Virus record (IMG/VR): IMGVR_UViG_3300010354_000156
Coordinates: 1-45,246 of that record
Strand: one strand, 5' to 3'
DNA length: 45,246 nt
Source of the DNA: a virus
Both the position numbers and the translations under genes were made by a program. Below, piece by piece: positions 32,043 through 40,982 of this stretch. Each line of letters opens with the position of its first letter. Position 1 is the first letter of the stretch. The notes below the pieces were generated by a model. That model was not told the origin of the DNA, did not search any database, and was given only the letters and a program-made list of their open reading frames with translations.

Positions 32043-35000
32043 ATGGCAAATTTTTATGATTTAAATCCAACACAAACTAAATCATCAGATGGTAAATACA
32101 TAGATTTAGTTTTTAGTGGGTTTGAACCAAATACTGATTACGGATTAGTATTTGCATGGGAATATGAAGATGCCGAACTTGGTATTAGCGAATACTCAAA
32201 CATATTTGAATTTAGAACTAAGGCTGTTCCAGCAATAGAAGCACCGTCTTTTAGTTGTAGCAATGTTACATATTTTCAAGGAATTTTAAATATAAAATGG
32301 GATGGTAAAACAGAAAGCGGCGCAGATTATGGATCTAATTTAGGTTTAGTATATATAGATGTTAAAGACAATGAGCATCCAGTAACATCATTAAGAGTTT
32401 ATCAAACAGTAGGTTCATTATCTCAAGCTGGAACATTTTCTATAGCTGTTCCGCCAAGGTCTCACAGTGTTAGGTTATGGGCATTTGGAAAAAATGGAGA
32501 AGTTTCTTATTTAACTTCAGAGTGTACAGTAACTCCAAAAATAACAGCCCCCTCATCTCCTACAGGAGTACTAGGGTTTTGGGAGGGCACAAACTTTGTA
32601 GTAACATTTAATCATGACCCATCTTCATCTGGTAATGAGTACTTAAAAGAATACCTTATAACACTTACAGGGGCGTATAACACTAAAACATTTACTCTGT
32701 CTCCAGTTGCTGGAACAACACAAAGATTTGCAATAGAACAAAATAGATTTGGTGCCGTATTCGGCAACCTTGAAACATATTTTAGTGGAAATATAAGAAC
32801 AGTAGACATATATAATAATGAGGGTACCCCAATTACAATATTAAATTCAAGCGGTGGTACTGTAATATCTTATGTTTCTTCTTTATCTGTCCCGTCAATA
32901 ACAGCACTTACTGAAGATGTAAATGGTTATAAAGTTTCATTTTCAGAATATTCTGCAGACAAACCATTTAAAAAAATAGAAGTTTTTCATGTTACGTCAA
33001 ATGCTACTTCTGACCCTATAAATGGATATGAATATGTTGGAGGCGGAACATCTAGTCCAATTGCTATAAGATCAACAACTGGCAAAAAATGGGTAAAGAT
33101 AAGAGCTATAGATACTTTAGGTGTTCCAACTAATTTTTCAACAGCATTAACCGTTACCCCAGTAGATATTGTTGCAGCCGCAGTAGATTCTCTAGCTCCA
33201 GATCCAATACAATCCGCAACAGCTTCTGCTACAGTTGATACAACAGATTCTTCTGGTCTATCTGGTATTATAACTTTGACGGTAACAAATGCCGTTTCTG
33301 CAGCGCCTTCAGATTTTAATGGATACATAGTTAAAATAATTAGGCAATCTGATAATGCTCAATGGACTCAAGAATTTTTAAGTAAAACATATTTAACTAC
33401 TTTGCCAGTCAAACTTGGAATAGCAACTGGCCAATCTTATACTCTTTCTGTTGCAACAACAGATGGAAGAAACCAGTCTTCGTTTACAAATGTTACTGGA
33501 AATCCAATATCTGTTTCTGACAATAGAACAAATACTACTGTTGCTACATCGTTATTACTTTCCGCTACAGATTCAATTTTAACCGTAAGGTGGACAGCTC
33601 CAAACAATAGCAATGTTGAATCGTATAGAGTTCAGTTAACAAGTAATGCTGATACAACATTTAGCTCTCCGTTGCAAGAAATTTATACAAGATCAACAAC
33701 AGTTTCTTTTGGAGGTTTGTCCGCAAGCACAACATATAGGGTTAGAGTTACAACTAAATATTCTGGACCCAATGGAGCATTGAGCACTAATCATTTAGCT
33801 GGAACGGCAACATTAAATTCTTCTGGTGCAATAAGCGATGGGAATAGACCTACAACTAACCCTTCTCCTATAACTGTAAAATCTTTATTCAAAGCTTTTG
33901 CTTTAACATGGAACGAAATAAGCAATGGATCAGACGATGTAACTTATGAAGTTTATGTAAAAACAGTTGATAGCACAAATATTGTGGACCCAGCTAATCT
34001 TGTTATGGAAATAAATGGAACTTTTGCCGTAATAAATTCTTTAAAAGATGGAACTGCAATTGCATATCCAGCTGAAACCAATCCAACAACTGCAACTAAT
34101 TATTATTTTGCAGTTAGGGCAAAAGATGCAGATGGAATTTCTACTGCAACTGTAACACCAGTTGGCCCATTTACAGCATCAAGAACAGGTCAATTTGATA
34201 TTGCAAGTAATGCTATTTATGCAAATCATATCACCGCTGGAGAAATTAAAGCGGACAAGATGGAAACAGATTTACTTTTTACTAATAAAACTATTAATGT
34301 CGGAGAAAGCACTAGCACAAATAGAATAAGGCTTGATGGAAATACTGTAACAATGACAGATGCAGCTTTAGCAGCTCCATCTACTTATACTGCGAAAGGA
34401 AGAATTTTTATAGGAGCTGGTAATTATTTTGCCAGCGGTACTTCTTTTTATGCAGACAATACTGGAAGATTATCAATTGGAGATAAGTTAAAATTTGATG
34501 GTTCCACATTAACTGTAAACGGAGCTGGAACATTTACTGGACTATTGACAACTGGATCAACTGGAAGTCAGATTAAAATTGGAACTGGAGCTAACGGAGC
34601 AAATAATGGAATTTGGATAGACCAAGGAAGTCAGTATATATATACAAATGGAACGTTTTCTTTAGGCGGAGGTAATTTAACTGGAACTAATTCTTCGGTT
34701 ACAATTGCTGGAACAATGACGGTAAAGGGTAATAGTGAACTTCAAGGTGATTTAAAATTAGTTTCCCCAGGTGTTTTTTATATAGGAGCAAATAAGGCTA
34801 GCGGATCTAGAGTGCTTATTGATAGTGCTGGAATTGCAGCATACAACTCTTCTGGAGTTAGAATGTTTGCACTTGACACTACTGGACAAATAGAGGCAAA
34901 AAACGGTTTAATAGCTGACTGGTCTATTGGAACATCATCAATTACAAAAACATCAAGTTATCCTTTAAATGCAAATACAGTAACATCAACAGTTTCGTTA

Positions 35001-36236
35001 GATTCATCTTCAAAAGAAATTAAAATTAATGGTAGCGGAGTAGGAAATACTTTTGAAGTAGGAATGGGGCTTCCATCAGCAACAGAAGCTAAAGTGTTTT
35101 GGGCAGGAGTTAGTAAAAGCAACCCTTCATTTTATGTAAATAGAGACGGAACTGTTGCTATAACTGGAACCGTTACAATTGGAGATACAACTGCTGCAAA
35201 CGTTGCAGCAAAAGACCTTAATAACGTTACATCTACTAATGCAACTTCTTTTGTAAGCACAAAAGTAACCAGTATCTCTGGAGGCAAAATAACAACTGGA
35301 AGCATACAGTCTGGTGGCTATCTTGCCCCAAGCACTGGAACTGGCGGCACTGCTCCATTTTCCCAAAGCGGAACATTAATAAATGTAGATGACGGATCTA
35401 TAATATCTAAACAATTTGTAATTCAGTCAGATGGAACTGCACAGTTTAAGGGAGCATTGTCTTCTGGAATATCAATAACGGCTCCAGTTATTACTGGAAC
35501 TGGTGTATTAAAAATAGGAACTGCTTCAGGAACACCATCAACATACCCATTTGAAGTAGATTCAACAGGTAAATTAACTGCTAAAAATGCAGTTATAACT
35601 GGAGACATTAGAGCTACAACTGGATATATTGGCGGAGATGGAACTGGATGGCAAGTTTCCTCAAATACAATTAGCAATGGAACTATATCTTTAAATGCTT
35701 CCACAAGTACTATTTCTGGCGGAACAATATCTGGAACAACAATAACAGGTAGCTCACTAACATCAAGTCAAACAAACCCCGTTACTGGAGCAGTAGTAAC
35801 TGCAACTATAAATGGCGGATTAATTTCAATATCTGATACTGGCAATAGTTTCTTATCAAACGGTGGATTTAGTATAAGCGGTAAAAACCTTGGTAATCAA
35901 AACGTAAGTTCTTCAATAGGAGCAGCATATTTTGGCTTAACTGATCCATCAAACACTGGAATTTTAAACATGAGTGGAACTGGAAGATTGCAAATATATA
36001 CAGGTGGAGGATCAAGCGGTATAGTTCAAATAGGTGGCCCAGATAATTCTACAAACTTATCGATACTTGGTAGGCTTAGCGTTCTTGGAGGATTGAATAC
36101 AACTGGAGGAACTGTAGTAGTTGTTGGCTCAAGTCATTCAAGCCCTGCCGTTAGAAACATATCTGGAGGAACTGGCGCAAAATCATCTACTGCTACAGAT
36201 GGTTTACATGGAGATATCTGGATACAGTATACATAG
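32043..36236 (+). CDS. Large tail fibre with fibronectin III domains
   Basis: 1397 residues. The first half holds fibronectin-III-like domains; the clearest are about 505-590 (SILTVRWTAPNNSNVESYRV and TYRVRVTTKYSG) and 610-715 (AFALTWNEISNG, YYFAVRAKDADGIS). At about 728-741 NHITAGEIKADKM marks the transition found in tip-attachment fibres, leading to beta-helix-like repeats rich in G, T, S and I (about 745-1340), with several GTMTVKGN-type strands. The end SSTATDGLHGDIWIQYT resembles short fibre tips. It probably forms a trimeric fibre that contacts the host. Only GGTG is near the ATG. Confidence 0.83.
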   Translation: MANFYDLNPTQTKSSDGKYIDLVFSGFEPNTDYGLVFAWEYEDAELGISEYSNIFEFRTKAVPAIEAPSFSCSNVTYFQGILNIKWDGKTESGADYGSNLGLVYIDVKDNEHPVTSLRVYQTVGSLSQAGTFSIAVPPRSHSVRLWAFGKNGEVSYLTSECTVTPKITAPSSPTGVLGFWEGTNFVVTFNHDPSSSGNEYLKEYLITLTGAYNTKTFTLSPVAGTTQRFAIEQNRFGAVFGNLETYFSGNIRTVDIYNNEGTPITILNSSGGTVISYVSSLSVPSITALTEDVNGYKVSFSEYSADKPFKKIEVFHVTSNATSDPINGYEYVGGGTSSPIAIRSTTGKKWVKIRAIDTLGVPTNFSTALTVTPVDIVAAAVDSLAPDPIQSATASATVDTTDSSGLSGIITLTVTNAVSAAPSDFNGYIVKIIRQSDNAQWTQEFLSKTYLTTLPVKLGIATGQSYTLSVATTDGRNQSSFTNVTGNPISVSDNRTNTTVATSLLLSATDSILTVRWTAPNNSNVESYRVQLTSNADTTFSSPLQEIYTRSTTVSFGGLSASTTYRVRVTTKYSGPNGALSTNHLAGTATLNSSGAISDGNRPTTNPSPITVKSLFKAFALTWNEISNGSDDVTYEVYVKTVDSTNIVDPANLVMEINGTFAVINSLKDGTAIAYPAETNPTTATNYYFAVRAKDADGISTATVTPVGPFTASRTGQFDIASNAIYANHITAGEIKADKMETDLLFTNKTINVGESTSTNRIRLDGNTVTMTDAALAAPSTYTAKGRIFIGAGNYFASGTSFYADNTGRLSIGDKLKFDGSTLTVNGAGTFTGLLTTGSTGSQIKIGTGANGANNGIWIDQGSQYIYTNGTFSLGGGNLTGTNSSVTIAGTMTVKGNSELQGDLKLVSPGVFYIGANKASGSRVLIDSAGIAAYNSSGVRMFALDTTGQIEAKNGLIADWSIGTSSITKTSSYPLNANTVTSTVSLDSSSKEIKINGSGVGNTFEVGMGLPSATEAKVFWAGVSKSNPSFYVNRDGTVAITGTVTIGDTTAANVAAKDLNNVTSTNATSFVSTKVTSISGGKITTGSIQSGGYLAPSTGTGGTAPFSQSGTLINVDDGSIISKQFVIQSDGTAQFKGALSSGISITAPVITGTGVLKIGTASGTPSTYPFEVDSTGKLTAKNAVITGDIRATTGYIGGDGTGWQVSSNTISNGTISLNASTSTISGGTISGTTITGSSLTSSQTNPVTGAVVTATINGGLISISDTGNSFLSNGGFSISGKNLGNQNVSSSIGAAYFGLTDPSNTGILNMSGTGRLQIYTGGGSSGIVQIGGPDNSTNLSILGRLSVLGGLNTTGGTVVVVGSSHSSPAVRNISGGTGAKSSTATDGLHGDIWIQYT

Positions 36237-36244
36237 GATGAATA

Positions 36245-39200
36245 ATGTCTGATATTTTCTTTAAAACAGATGCTTCTGGTTCTCCTGGATGGAGAAAGAT
36301 GATTAATCTTTTTTTCAAAACAGACGCTTCTGGTTCTCCTGGATGGAAACAGGCTATAGCAATTTGGCTTAGAACTGCAGATCAATGGCTTAAGGTTTGG
36401 CCAGTCTCTGGAGTTTTTGCAAGTCGAACTGCATGGATTGGTCCAGACTCTACAACAACCTATGACAATAGGCTTACTCAATATAGTTATATTTATATAG
36501 GGTCAAATTATTATGGAAATAACGCAATATGGGACGCTAATGGTTTCACTATTAACAACTATACCTATGCCTGGAGATATTTTACTGCAATACCGACTTC
36601 GGATAATGACCTTGGAACTATTTTTCCAGGAGAGACTGCAACTCCATGGTCTGGCGCAACTGCTGCTGGAGCTGGTGTAGATATATTGCCATTATCAACC
36701 TGGGATAATGCAACTAATAACACTACATATGACAGAAAGTATTTAACATTTGAAGCTAAAGCTAATACTACAAACACATCATATACTGGAGTTTCTAGGT
36801 CTCCATATATAAAAATAATAAGAAGGGTTCCAGAAGTTTCTGGAACTCCAAGTATGAGTGTTACAAATCCACAAGTTGGAACTGCAATAACATTTTCCGC
36901 ATCATGGAATACAACCGAAGCTAGGAAAGCTGAATCTAATAGAACCACTGTTAAGTGGTATAAAAACTCTACAAGCTCCACAACTGGAGGCATTTTAGTG
37001 CAAGATAGCACTTCTTTAACCCCTCCACCAAATATATATTCGTATTCCCCACAACCAACAGATGTGGGAAGCTATATATATGCAGTAGAGGAAAGATTTA
37101 ATTCTGGCACAGATGAGACACTTGGCCTATATACTGGAGTTAAGGCTACAGCAATTACAGCTGGTACAGTAACAGATATCAACTATCAATTAGCTGGAAA
37201 TCAAAGAAGAATAGCATTGCCTTCTAATTTTACTGCAAATACAGTGCTTTATATTTCAACAAATGGTTTTATAAATTGGGGAGGTACAGATCCAGGAGGT
37301 TCAAGATCTATGCCAACTTCTGGAATAACCTTAGCTCCGCTTCTTGCAGATTTAAGACAAGGAGCCGATTCTGGAACATCTAATACTGTAAGCGGAGGCG
37401 GATTATGGACTTTTGCAGACAGCACTAATTACTACGTTAGGTGGCGTGGCGGCTATTGGAATGATTCTTTGCAGATGACAGAGTATCAAGTTAAATTTTA
37501 TTGGAACCAAGCATATGCTGATGTTTACTTTATAAATAATGGATTAACATCAGTAACTCCAAGCACTACGGCAGTTCAAGATGGGCTAAACGCATATAGG
37601 TCATGGAGCCAGTCTACTTCTCAATCATCTACATTAATAAGTTTGGCCAGTATGACTAGAAGCAATTTAAAAGATGGTGTTGACGATGATAGGACTCAAA
37701 TAACTGCATCACTACCATCTGCTCCAACTGGTGGATCGGCATCAATAACAAACTCAGGTGGTACACAAATTTCTACAGGAATTCCTGGAAGTACTGTTTT
37801 GTATTTAACAAAAACAGATGCTACGGGATCACCAACACCTACGGCTTCCTGGGTTTGGGAAAGAAATGATGGCGGAACTGGTGGTAGTACTTTTAGAACT
37901 GTTCAAACGGCAGGTAATACATATACAACGAGTTCGGCAGACAATAATTATTCTGTAAGAGCAACTGTTACATGGTCAAATGGAACATCTCCAAATCAAG
38001 TTGTTACTACGAATTCTGTTGGATTTTTACAGTATACAGTTACCTGGGATAGAAATACTGGAACTAGCGGAGGCGGAACAACTACTCAGTATAATGGAGT
38101 ATCTCATACAGCTCCATCAGTAAATAAAAATTCTTATTTGGTAACATATTCGGTTGGAACTGGAAGTGGAACTGCCCCTACAGCATCTCAAGCTGTTTTC
38201 CCCATGAATGGATATTACAGTACAACTAGCGGAAGTGCTTCATATGGACCAATTGCAGTTGGCGGAACATTTATACCAGATCAAACAAGAACAATGTATG
38301 CTAGATGGGGCGCTACTAGCAATTCCATAACTCTTGCAGGTCAAGGCTCTATGTCAAAAACAAATAATGATTTTGGTGGATGGAATATAGGGGGAACTAC
38401 ATATGCTGCTGGAACAAGTTATACACCCACTGCTAACGTAACAGCAACAGCAATTTGGATTCCAAATGTGTCTAAGCCATCTGGAGGATCAGTTACCTTA
38501 AGCGGAAATGGAGTTGCTGGTACCTTACTGACTGCTACAACTACTGGATGGAGTCCAACACCAGACGGATTCACTGTTGAGATTCGTGCTAGCACAACAA
38601 ATCCAGTTACATATGCGAATTCTGTTAATAAAAGCACTAATAGCTTATATTATGTTTCAAGCACAAATTACACCGTTACAACTTCAGATGCAAATGCACC
38701 AGTATATTATTTTAAAGGTTTTGCTACTGCATACAATGCTGGAGGGACGTCTACTATGGTTGAATCTAATCAGATTACATCTTCAAGATTACAAAAACCA
38801 ACTGGTTTAACTTTAACATATAATGGATGGAATGGATCTCAGCATTCTTGGAGCGCTTCATGGAACTCTGTAACTGGAGCTACCAGTTATTCAGCATATC
38901 GTGAAGTTGCTCAAACCAACGGAGGCACAGTACAACACACTTCAACTGCACAAACTGGATTAACTTCAACATCAGCAACCTTTACAACAGGAACTCAAGC
39001 AAATACTTGGGCTCGTTTTTATGTAAAGGCAGTGAATTTATTAGACGATTCTGGATATGCTGGCCCATCTTCATGGTCTGGACCATCTGCTGCACCACCA
39101 CACTTCCCACCGTTCTTCCCACCACACTTCCCACCATTCTTCCCACCGTTCTTCCCACCACACTTCCCACCATTCTTCCCACCACACTTCCCACCATTCT

Positions 39201-39298
39201 TCCCACCACACTTCCCAAGCGGTGGATGTGGAGACTCTTGTAACTGGCCTTATTTTGGAGAAGGATGGAGTTGTACTTGCAACTGGTATCCAGGATAA
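36245..39298 (+). CDS. Tail fibre/adhesin with nidogen-like, InlB-like and [F/H]FPP parts
   Basis: 1017 residues. N-terminus: two 18-residue copies of FFKTDASGSPGW followed by a third diverged one. Residues about 312-480 resemble a nidogen-like (NIDO) domain: VLYISTNGFINWGG, LAPLLADLRQGAD, YVRWRGGYWND. About 592-692 is an InlB-type beta repeat (VTWDRNTGTSGGG, QTRTMYARWG). About 849-950 is fibronectin-III-like. Residues 953-992 are ten [H/F]FPP tetrapeptides, then the Cys/aromatic cap ending CNWYPG, as in the left-edge fragment. All are surface-adhesion modules, so this is likely the exposed receptor-binding fibre. GGATGA before ATG 36245. Confidence 0.85.
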   Translation: MSDIFFKTDASGSPGWRKMINLFFKTDASGSPGWKQAIAIWLRTADQWLKVWPVSGVFASRTAWIGPDSTTTYDNRLTQYSYIYIGSNYYGNNAIWDANGFTINNYTYAWRYFTAIPTSDNDLGTIFPGETATPWSGATAAGAGVDILPLSTWDNATNNTTYDRKYLTFEAKANTTNTSYTGVSRSPYIKIIRRVPEVSGTPSMSVTNPQVGTAITFSASWNTTEARKAESNRTTVKWYKNSTSSTTGGILVQDSTSLTPPPNIYSYSPQPTDVGSYIYAVEERFNSGTDETLGLYTGVKATAITAGTVTDINYQLAGNQRRIALPSNFTANTVLYISTNGFINWGGTDPGGSRSMPTSGITLAPLLADLRQGADSGTSNTVSGGGLWTFADSTNYYVRWRGGYWNDSLQMTEYQVKFYWNQAYADVYFINNGLTSVTPSTTAVQDGLNAYRSWSQSTSQSSTLISLASMTRSNLKDGVDDDRTQITASLPSAPTGGSASITNSGGTQISTGIPGSTVLYLTKTDATGSPTPTASWVWERNDGGTGGSTFRTVQTAGNTYTTSSADNNYSVRATVTWSNGTSPNQVVTTNSVGFLQYTVTWDRNTGTSGGGTTTQYNGVSHTAPSVNKNSYLVTYSVGTGSGTAPTASQAVFPMNGYYSTTSGSASYGPIAVGGTFIPDQTRTMYARWGATSNSITLAGQGSMSKTNNDFGGWNIGGTTYAAGTSYTPTANVTATAIWIPNVSKPSGGSVTLSGNGVAGTLLTATTTGWSPTPDGFTVEIRASTTNPVTYANSVNKSTNSLYYVSSTNYTVTTSDANAPVYYFKGFATAYNAGGTSTMVESNQITSSRLQKPTGLTLTYNGWNGSQHSWSASWNSVTGATSYSAYREVAQTNGGTVQHTSTAQTGLTSTSATFTTGTQANTWARFYVKAVNLLDDSGYAGPSSWSGPSAAPPHFPPFFPPHFPPFFPPFFPPHFPPFFPPHFPPFFPPHFPSGGCGDSCNWPYFGEGWSCTCNWYPG
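36263..36346 (+). repeat. Direct repeat of 30 bp, period 54 bp, in the fibre N-terminus
   Basis: Copies at 36263-36292 and 36317-36346 differ in one base (GATGC versus GACGC) and encode the same KTDASGSPGW segment. Together with the flanking codons they form an 18-residue unit. A third, degraded copy (IAIWLRTADQWLKVW) follows without nucleotide identity. Confidence 0.9.
39101..39220 (+). repeat. 12-bp tandem repeat with 60-bp register (right fibre)
   Basis: Ten 12-base units encode the order H,F,H,F,F,H,F,H,F,H at the first position of [F/H]FPP; the last unit ends in Ser. This fits the 60-bp unit F,F,H,F,H of the left tract (1-240) in exactly the same register, including the final extra F and H units before the cap. 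It contains about two higher-order units, against more than four on the left. Confidence 0.95.
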
Positions 39299-39326
39299 TA
39301 TGAACTTTACTAAAAATAAATAGTAA

Positions 39327-39335
39327 TGGTATAAT
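39327..39335 (+). promoter_or_regulatory. Extended -10 promoter of the small-gene cluster
   Basis: TGG-TATAAT with hexamer 39330-39335, followed by AAAGGAGG (39340-39347) and ATG 39353. The leader would be about ten bases, just enough to hold the Shine-Dalgarno. Confidence 0.65.
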
Positions 39336-39352
39336 GATAAAAGGAGGACAAT

Positions 39353-39577
39353 ATGTCTATATTAACAAAAGAAGATAAATTGCAAATAATTGAATCTAGA
39401 AAAAGAGGCCTAGAGTATAAAAAGTATGGCTTAGAATTAGATTTAGTTGTTGCTAATGCTGCAACAGAACCTGATGAGAAATTAATTGAATTGATTACTA
39501 CAACAGTTTCTGAAATTAATACTCAATTGGCAGCACTTGATGTAGAATTTACTAGTGTAAATTCTTTAACAGAATAG
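39353..39577 (+). CDS. Small helical protein
   Basis: 74 residues, nearly all helical: SRKRGLEYKKYGLELDLVVA and LIELITTTVSEINTQLAALD form two amphipathic helices with a turn between. No membrane span, signal peptide or cysteine. Translation should be efficient (AAAGGAGG, 39340-39347). It is first in a three-gene cluster behind the fibre, where phages often place fibre chaperones or small virion components; none can be assigned. Confidence 0.7.
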   Translation: MSILTKEDKLQIIESRKRGLEYKKYGLELDLVVANAATEPDEKLIELITTTVSEINTQLAALDVEFTSVNSLTE

Positions 39578-39584
39578 GAATAAA

Positions 39585-39758
39585 ATGGAAAAATTGGAAT
39601 TGGTTGTCGCTGCATTACAAGAAAGAATGGGACAGCTAGTGGTTGGGTATGAAACTCAGATTGCTCTATTAAGGGCAGAAATTACTCAATTTAATGAAAA
39701 AGAAAAAGCAAAATCTGAGTATGCAAAAGAACTTGACACTAAGATAAACGGAGAATGA
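39585..39758 (+). CDS. 57-residue coiled-coil protein
   Basis: 57 residues starting MEKLELVVAALQERMGQLVV. The whole chain is one long amphipathic, charged helix (LQERM, then ETQIALLRAEITQFNEKEKA), likely a coiled coil. AGGA at 39576-39579 precedes ATG 39585, seven bases after the previous stop. It ends one base before the next gene. Resembles in length and make-up small fibre-associated or assembly helices; no membrane anchor, so not a spanin. Confidence 0.7.
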   Translation: MEKLELVVAALQERMGQLVVGYETQIALLRAEITQFNEKEKAKSEYAKELDTKINGE

Positions 39759-39759
39759 T

Positions 39760-40197
39760 ATGGCAGATATACAAGTGTTTGCAGATGGTGAACCTGTAGA
39801 CCCACAAAAACTAAGAAGTTTACAATCTCAAATTAGTGAAATAAGGGCTACGGCTGGTAATGCATATAATTTAATAAGCACTACAGTTAATGGTACTACT
39901 CAAAACTATACTTACCACCACAGATCAGGAATGATTTCTTTTAAAAATTTAAAAAGCGGAAGTACTGTAGAGCAAACCTGTGGCTTTACTTGGGATTCTT
40001 CTAAATATGAAGATCCTGTTACTGTAATAACTCCAAAATTAGAAAACCCTGGCGCCGATGATATTAGGGTGGCAGTTAGAGGTGAATATGAACCTAGAAT
40101 ACAGGTTTATTATAAAGATGGAGGCACTCAAAATGCAGCTAAGCCACTTTTAAATGTTAATTTTATAAGTTCAGCAAAATTCAAAGTTGAAGAATAA
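39760..40197 (+). CDS. Unknown protein with helical N-terminus and beta C-terminus
   Basis: 145 residues. The first 45 (PQKLRSLQSQISEIRATAGNA) are helical, possibly trimerising; the rest (from TTVNGTTQNYTYHH) is beta-rich with SMIS-like strands, VRGEYEPRIQVYYKDGG and a last NFISSAKFKVEE. This plan, helix plus beta tip, is common in small phage fibres and adhesins, and a single Cys lies at about residue 74. Placement after the fibre genes supports a virion role. Function not established. Confidence 0.65.
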   Translation: MADIQVFADGEPVDPQKLRSLQSQISEIRATAGNAYNLISTTVNGTTQNYTYHHRSGMISFKNLKSGSTVEQTCGFTWDSSKYEDPVTVITPKLENPGADDIRVAVRGEYEPRIQVYYKDGGTQNAAKPLLNVNFISSAKFKVEE

Positions 40198-40200
40198 CTA

Positions 40201-40228
40201 TTGACACCTTAAATCTATATGTTATAAT
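40201..40228 (+). promoter_or_regulatory. Strong sigma70-type promoter of the replication-side operon
   Basis: TTGACA (40201-40206), 16 bp, TATAAT (40223-40228), the last preceded by TGT. It is the closest match to the consensus in the window and begins three bases after a stop codon. Transcription should start near 40235. Confidence 0.8.
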
Positions 40229-40237
40229 TTCTTTTAT

Positions 40238-40254
40238 GTTAATACAAAATTAAC
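40238..40254 (+). promoter_or_regulatory. Putative operator palindrome GTTAAT-N5-ATTAAC
   Basis: Two perfect 6-base inverse complements with a 5-base gap, directly downstream of the expected start of transcription from 40201-40228. Such placement is typical for a repressor site that blocks RNA polymerase. As RNA it would be a weak A-U hairpin. Confidence 0.5.
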
Positions 40255-40274
40255 ATTTCTTATACGGAGACACC

Positions 40275-40982
40275 TTGAATCATAAAATATTAGCTCCTGG
40301 AATTTTTCAATATGATTTAAATTTAAGGTTGGCAAATAAAACTTTAAAACTAATTAAAGATTCTGATGAGCACATTTGGGAAAAAGCAAAAATTTATGCA
40401 GAGGTTTCTCACCACTCACACGCAAAAAATTTGCCAAATTCTGTTACTTCAGTTAGAACTTCAGATGTTACTAGATTAACTAGTTTATCAGAAGATATCA
40501 ATAAAGAGATATCTTTTGAGGTTAATCAAAACTTAATGTCTTATAATATGTTTTTTAATGAAGGACCGAGTTTAACTATTAATGATGAACAATTTATAGT
40601 CTTAAGATATGGTGTTGGAAATTATTATAAAATGCACAGAGATTCTGGTCCTCCAACTTATAGAACAGTTTCATGTTTAGTATATTTAAATACAGATGAA
40701 TACGAAGGCGGAGAAACATACTTTAAGCATTTTGATTTAAATGTAAAGCCAGAAAAACCATCTGTACTACTTTTCCCAAGTTCATATTCATATTCACATA
40801 CAGCTAAAACTGTAGAATCTGGCACTAAGTATATTTTAACAAATTGGTATAACGATTTGCCAAAAATACAAAATAAAGACAACAGGTTCATGTTGTCTAA
40901 CTTAACAAATTTAAATGAAAAAAATATATCAATAATAAATAATGATATTTATATAAAAATAGAACAAGGAATAAAAAAGTGA
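40275..40982 (+). CDS. 2-oxoglutarate/Fe(II) oxygenase 8, stand-alone
   Basis: 235 residues from TTG 40275; GGAG (40266-40269) lies in front. Facial triad H121-x-D123 (MHRDS), distal H175 (YSHTA), K185 (GTKYILTNW). Core LNTDEYEGGETYF followed by KPEKPSVLLFPSS. It is the eighth oxygenase-like gene and lies at the other side of the structural region, close behind the second [F/H]FPP fibre. Divergence of the N-terminus (LAPGIFQYDLNL) shows that it is not a recent copy of those at 1115-7560. It overlaps the next gene as GTGA. The strong promoter ahead suggests early or high expression. Confidence 0.92.
   Translation: MNHKILAPGIFQYDLNLRLANKTLKLIKDSDEHIWEKAKIYAEVSHHSHAKNLPNSVTSVRTSDVTRLTSLSEDINKEISFEVNQNLMSYNMFFNEGPSLTINDEQFIVLRYGVGNYYKMHRDSGPPTYRTVSCLVYLNTDEYEGGETYFKHFDLNVKPEKPSVLLFPSSYSYSHTAKTVESGTKYILTNWYNDLPKIQNKDNRFMLSNLTNLNEKNISIINNDIYIKIEQGIKK

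Noticed and set aside
39007-39323. Two alternative + strand reading frames over the fibre 3' end with long Pro/Thr/His/Ser repeats
   Set aside because: They arise because the 12-bp repeat is open in all frames; no ribosome site and the true frame is fixed by the conserved cap.
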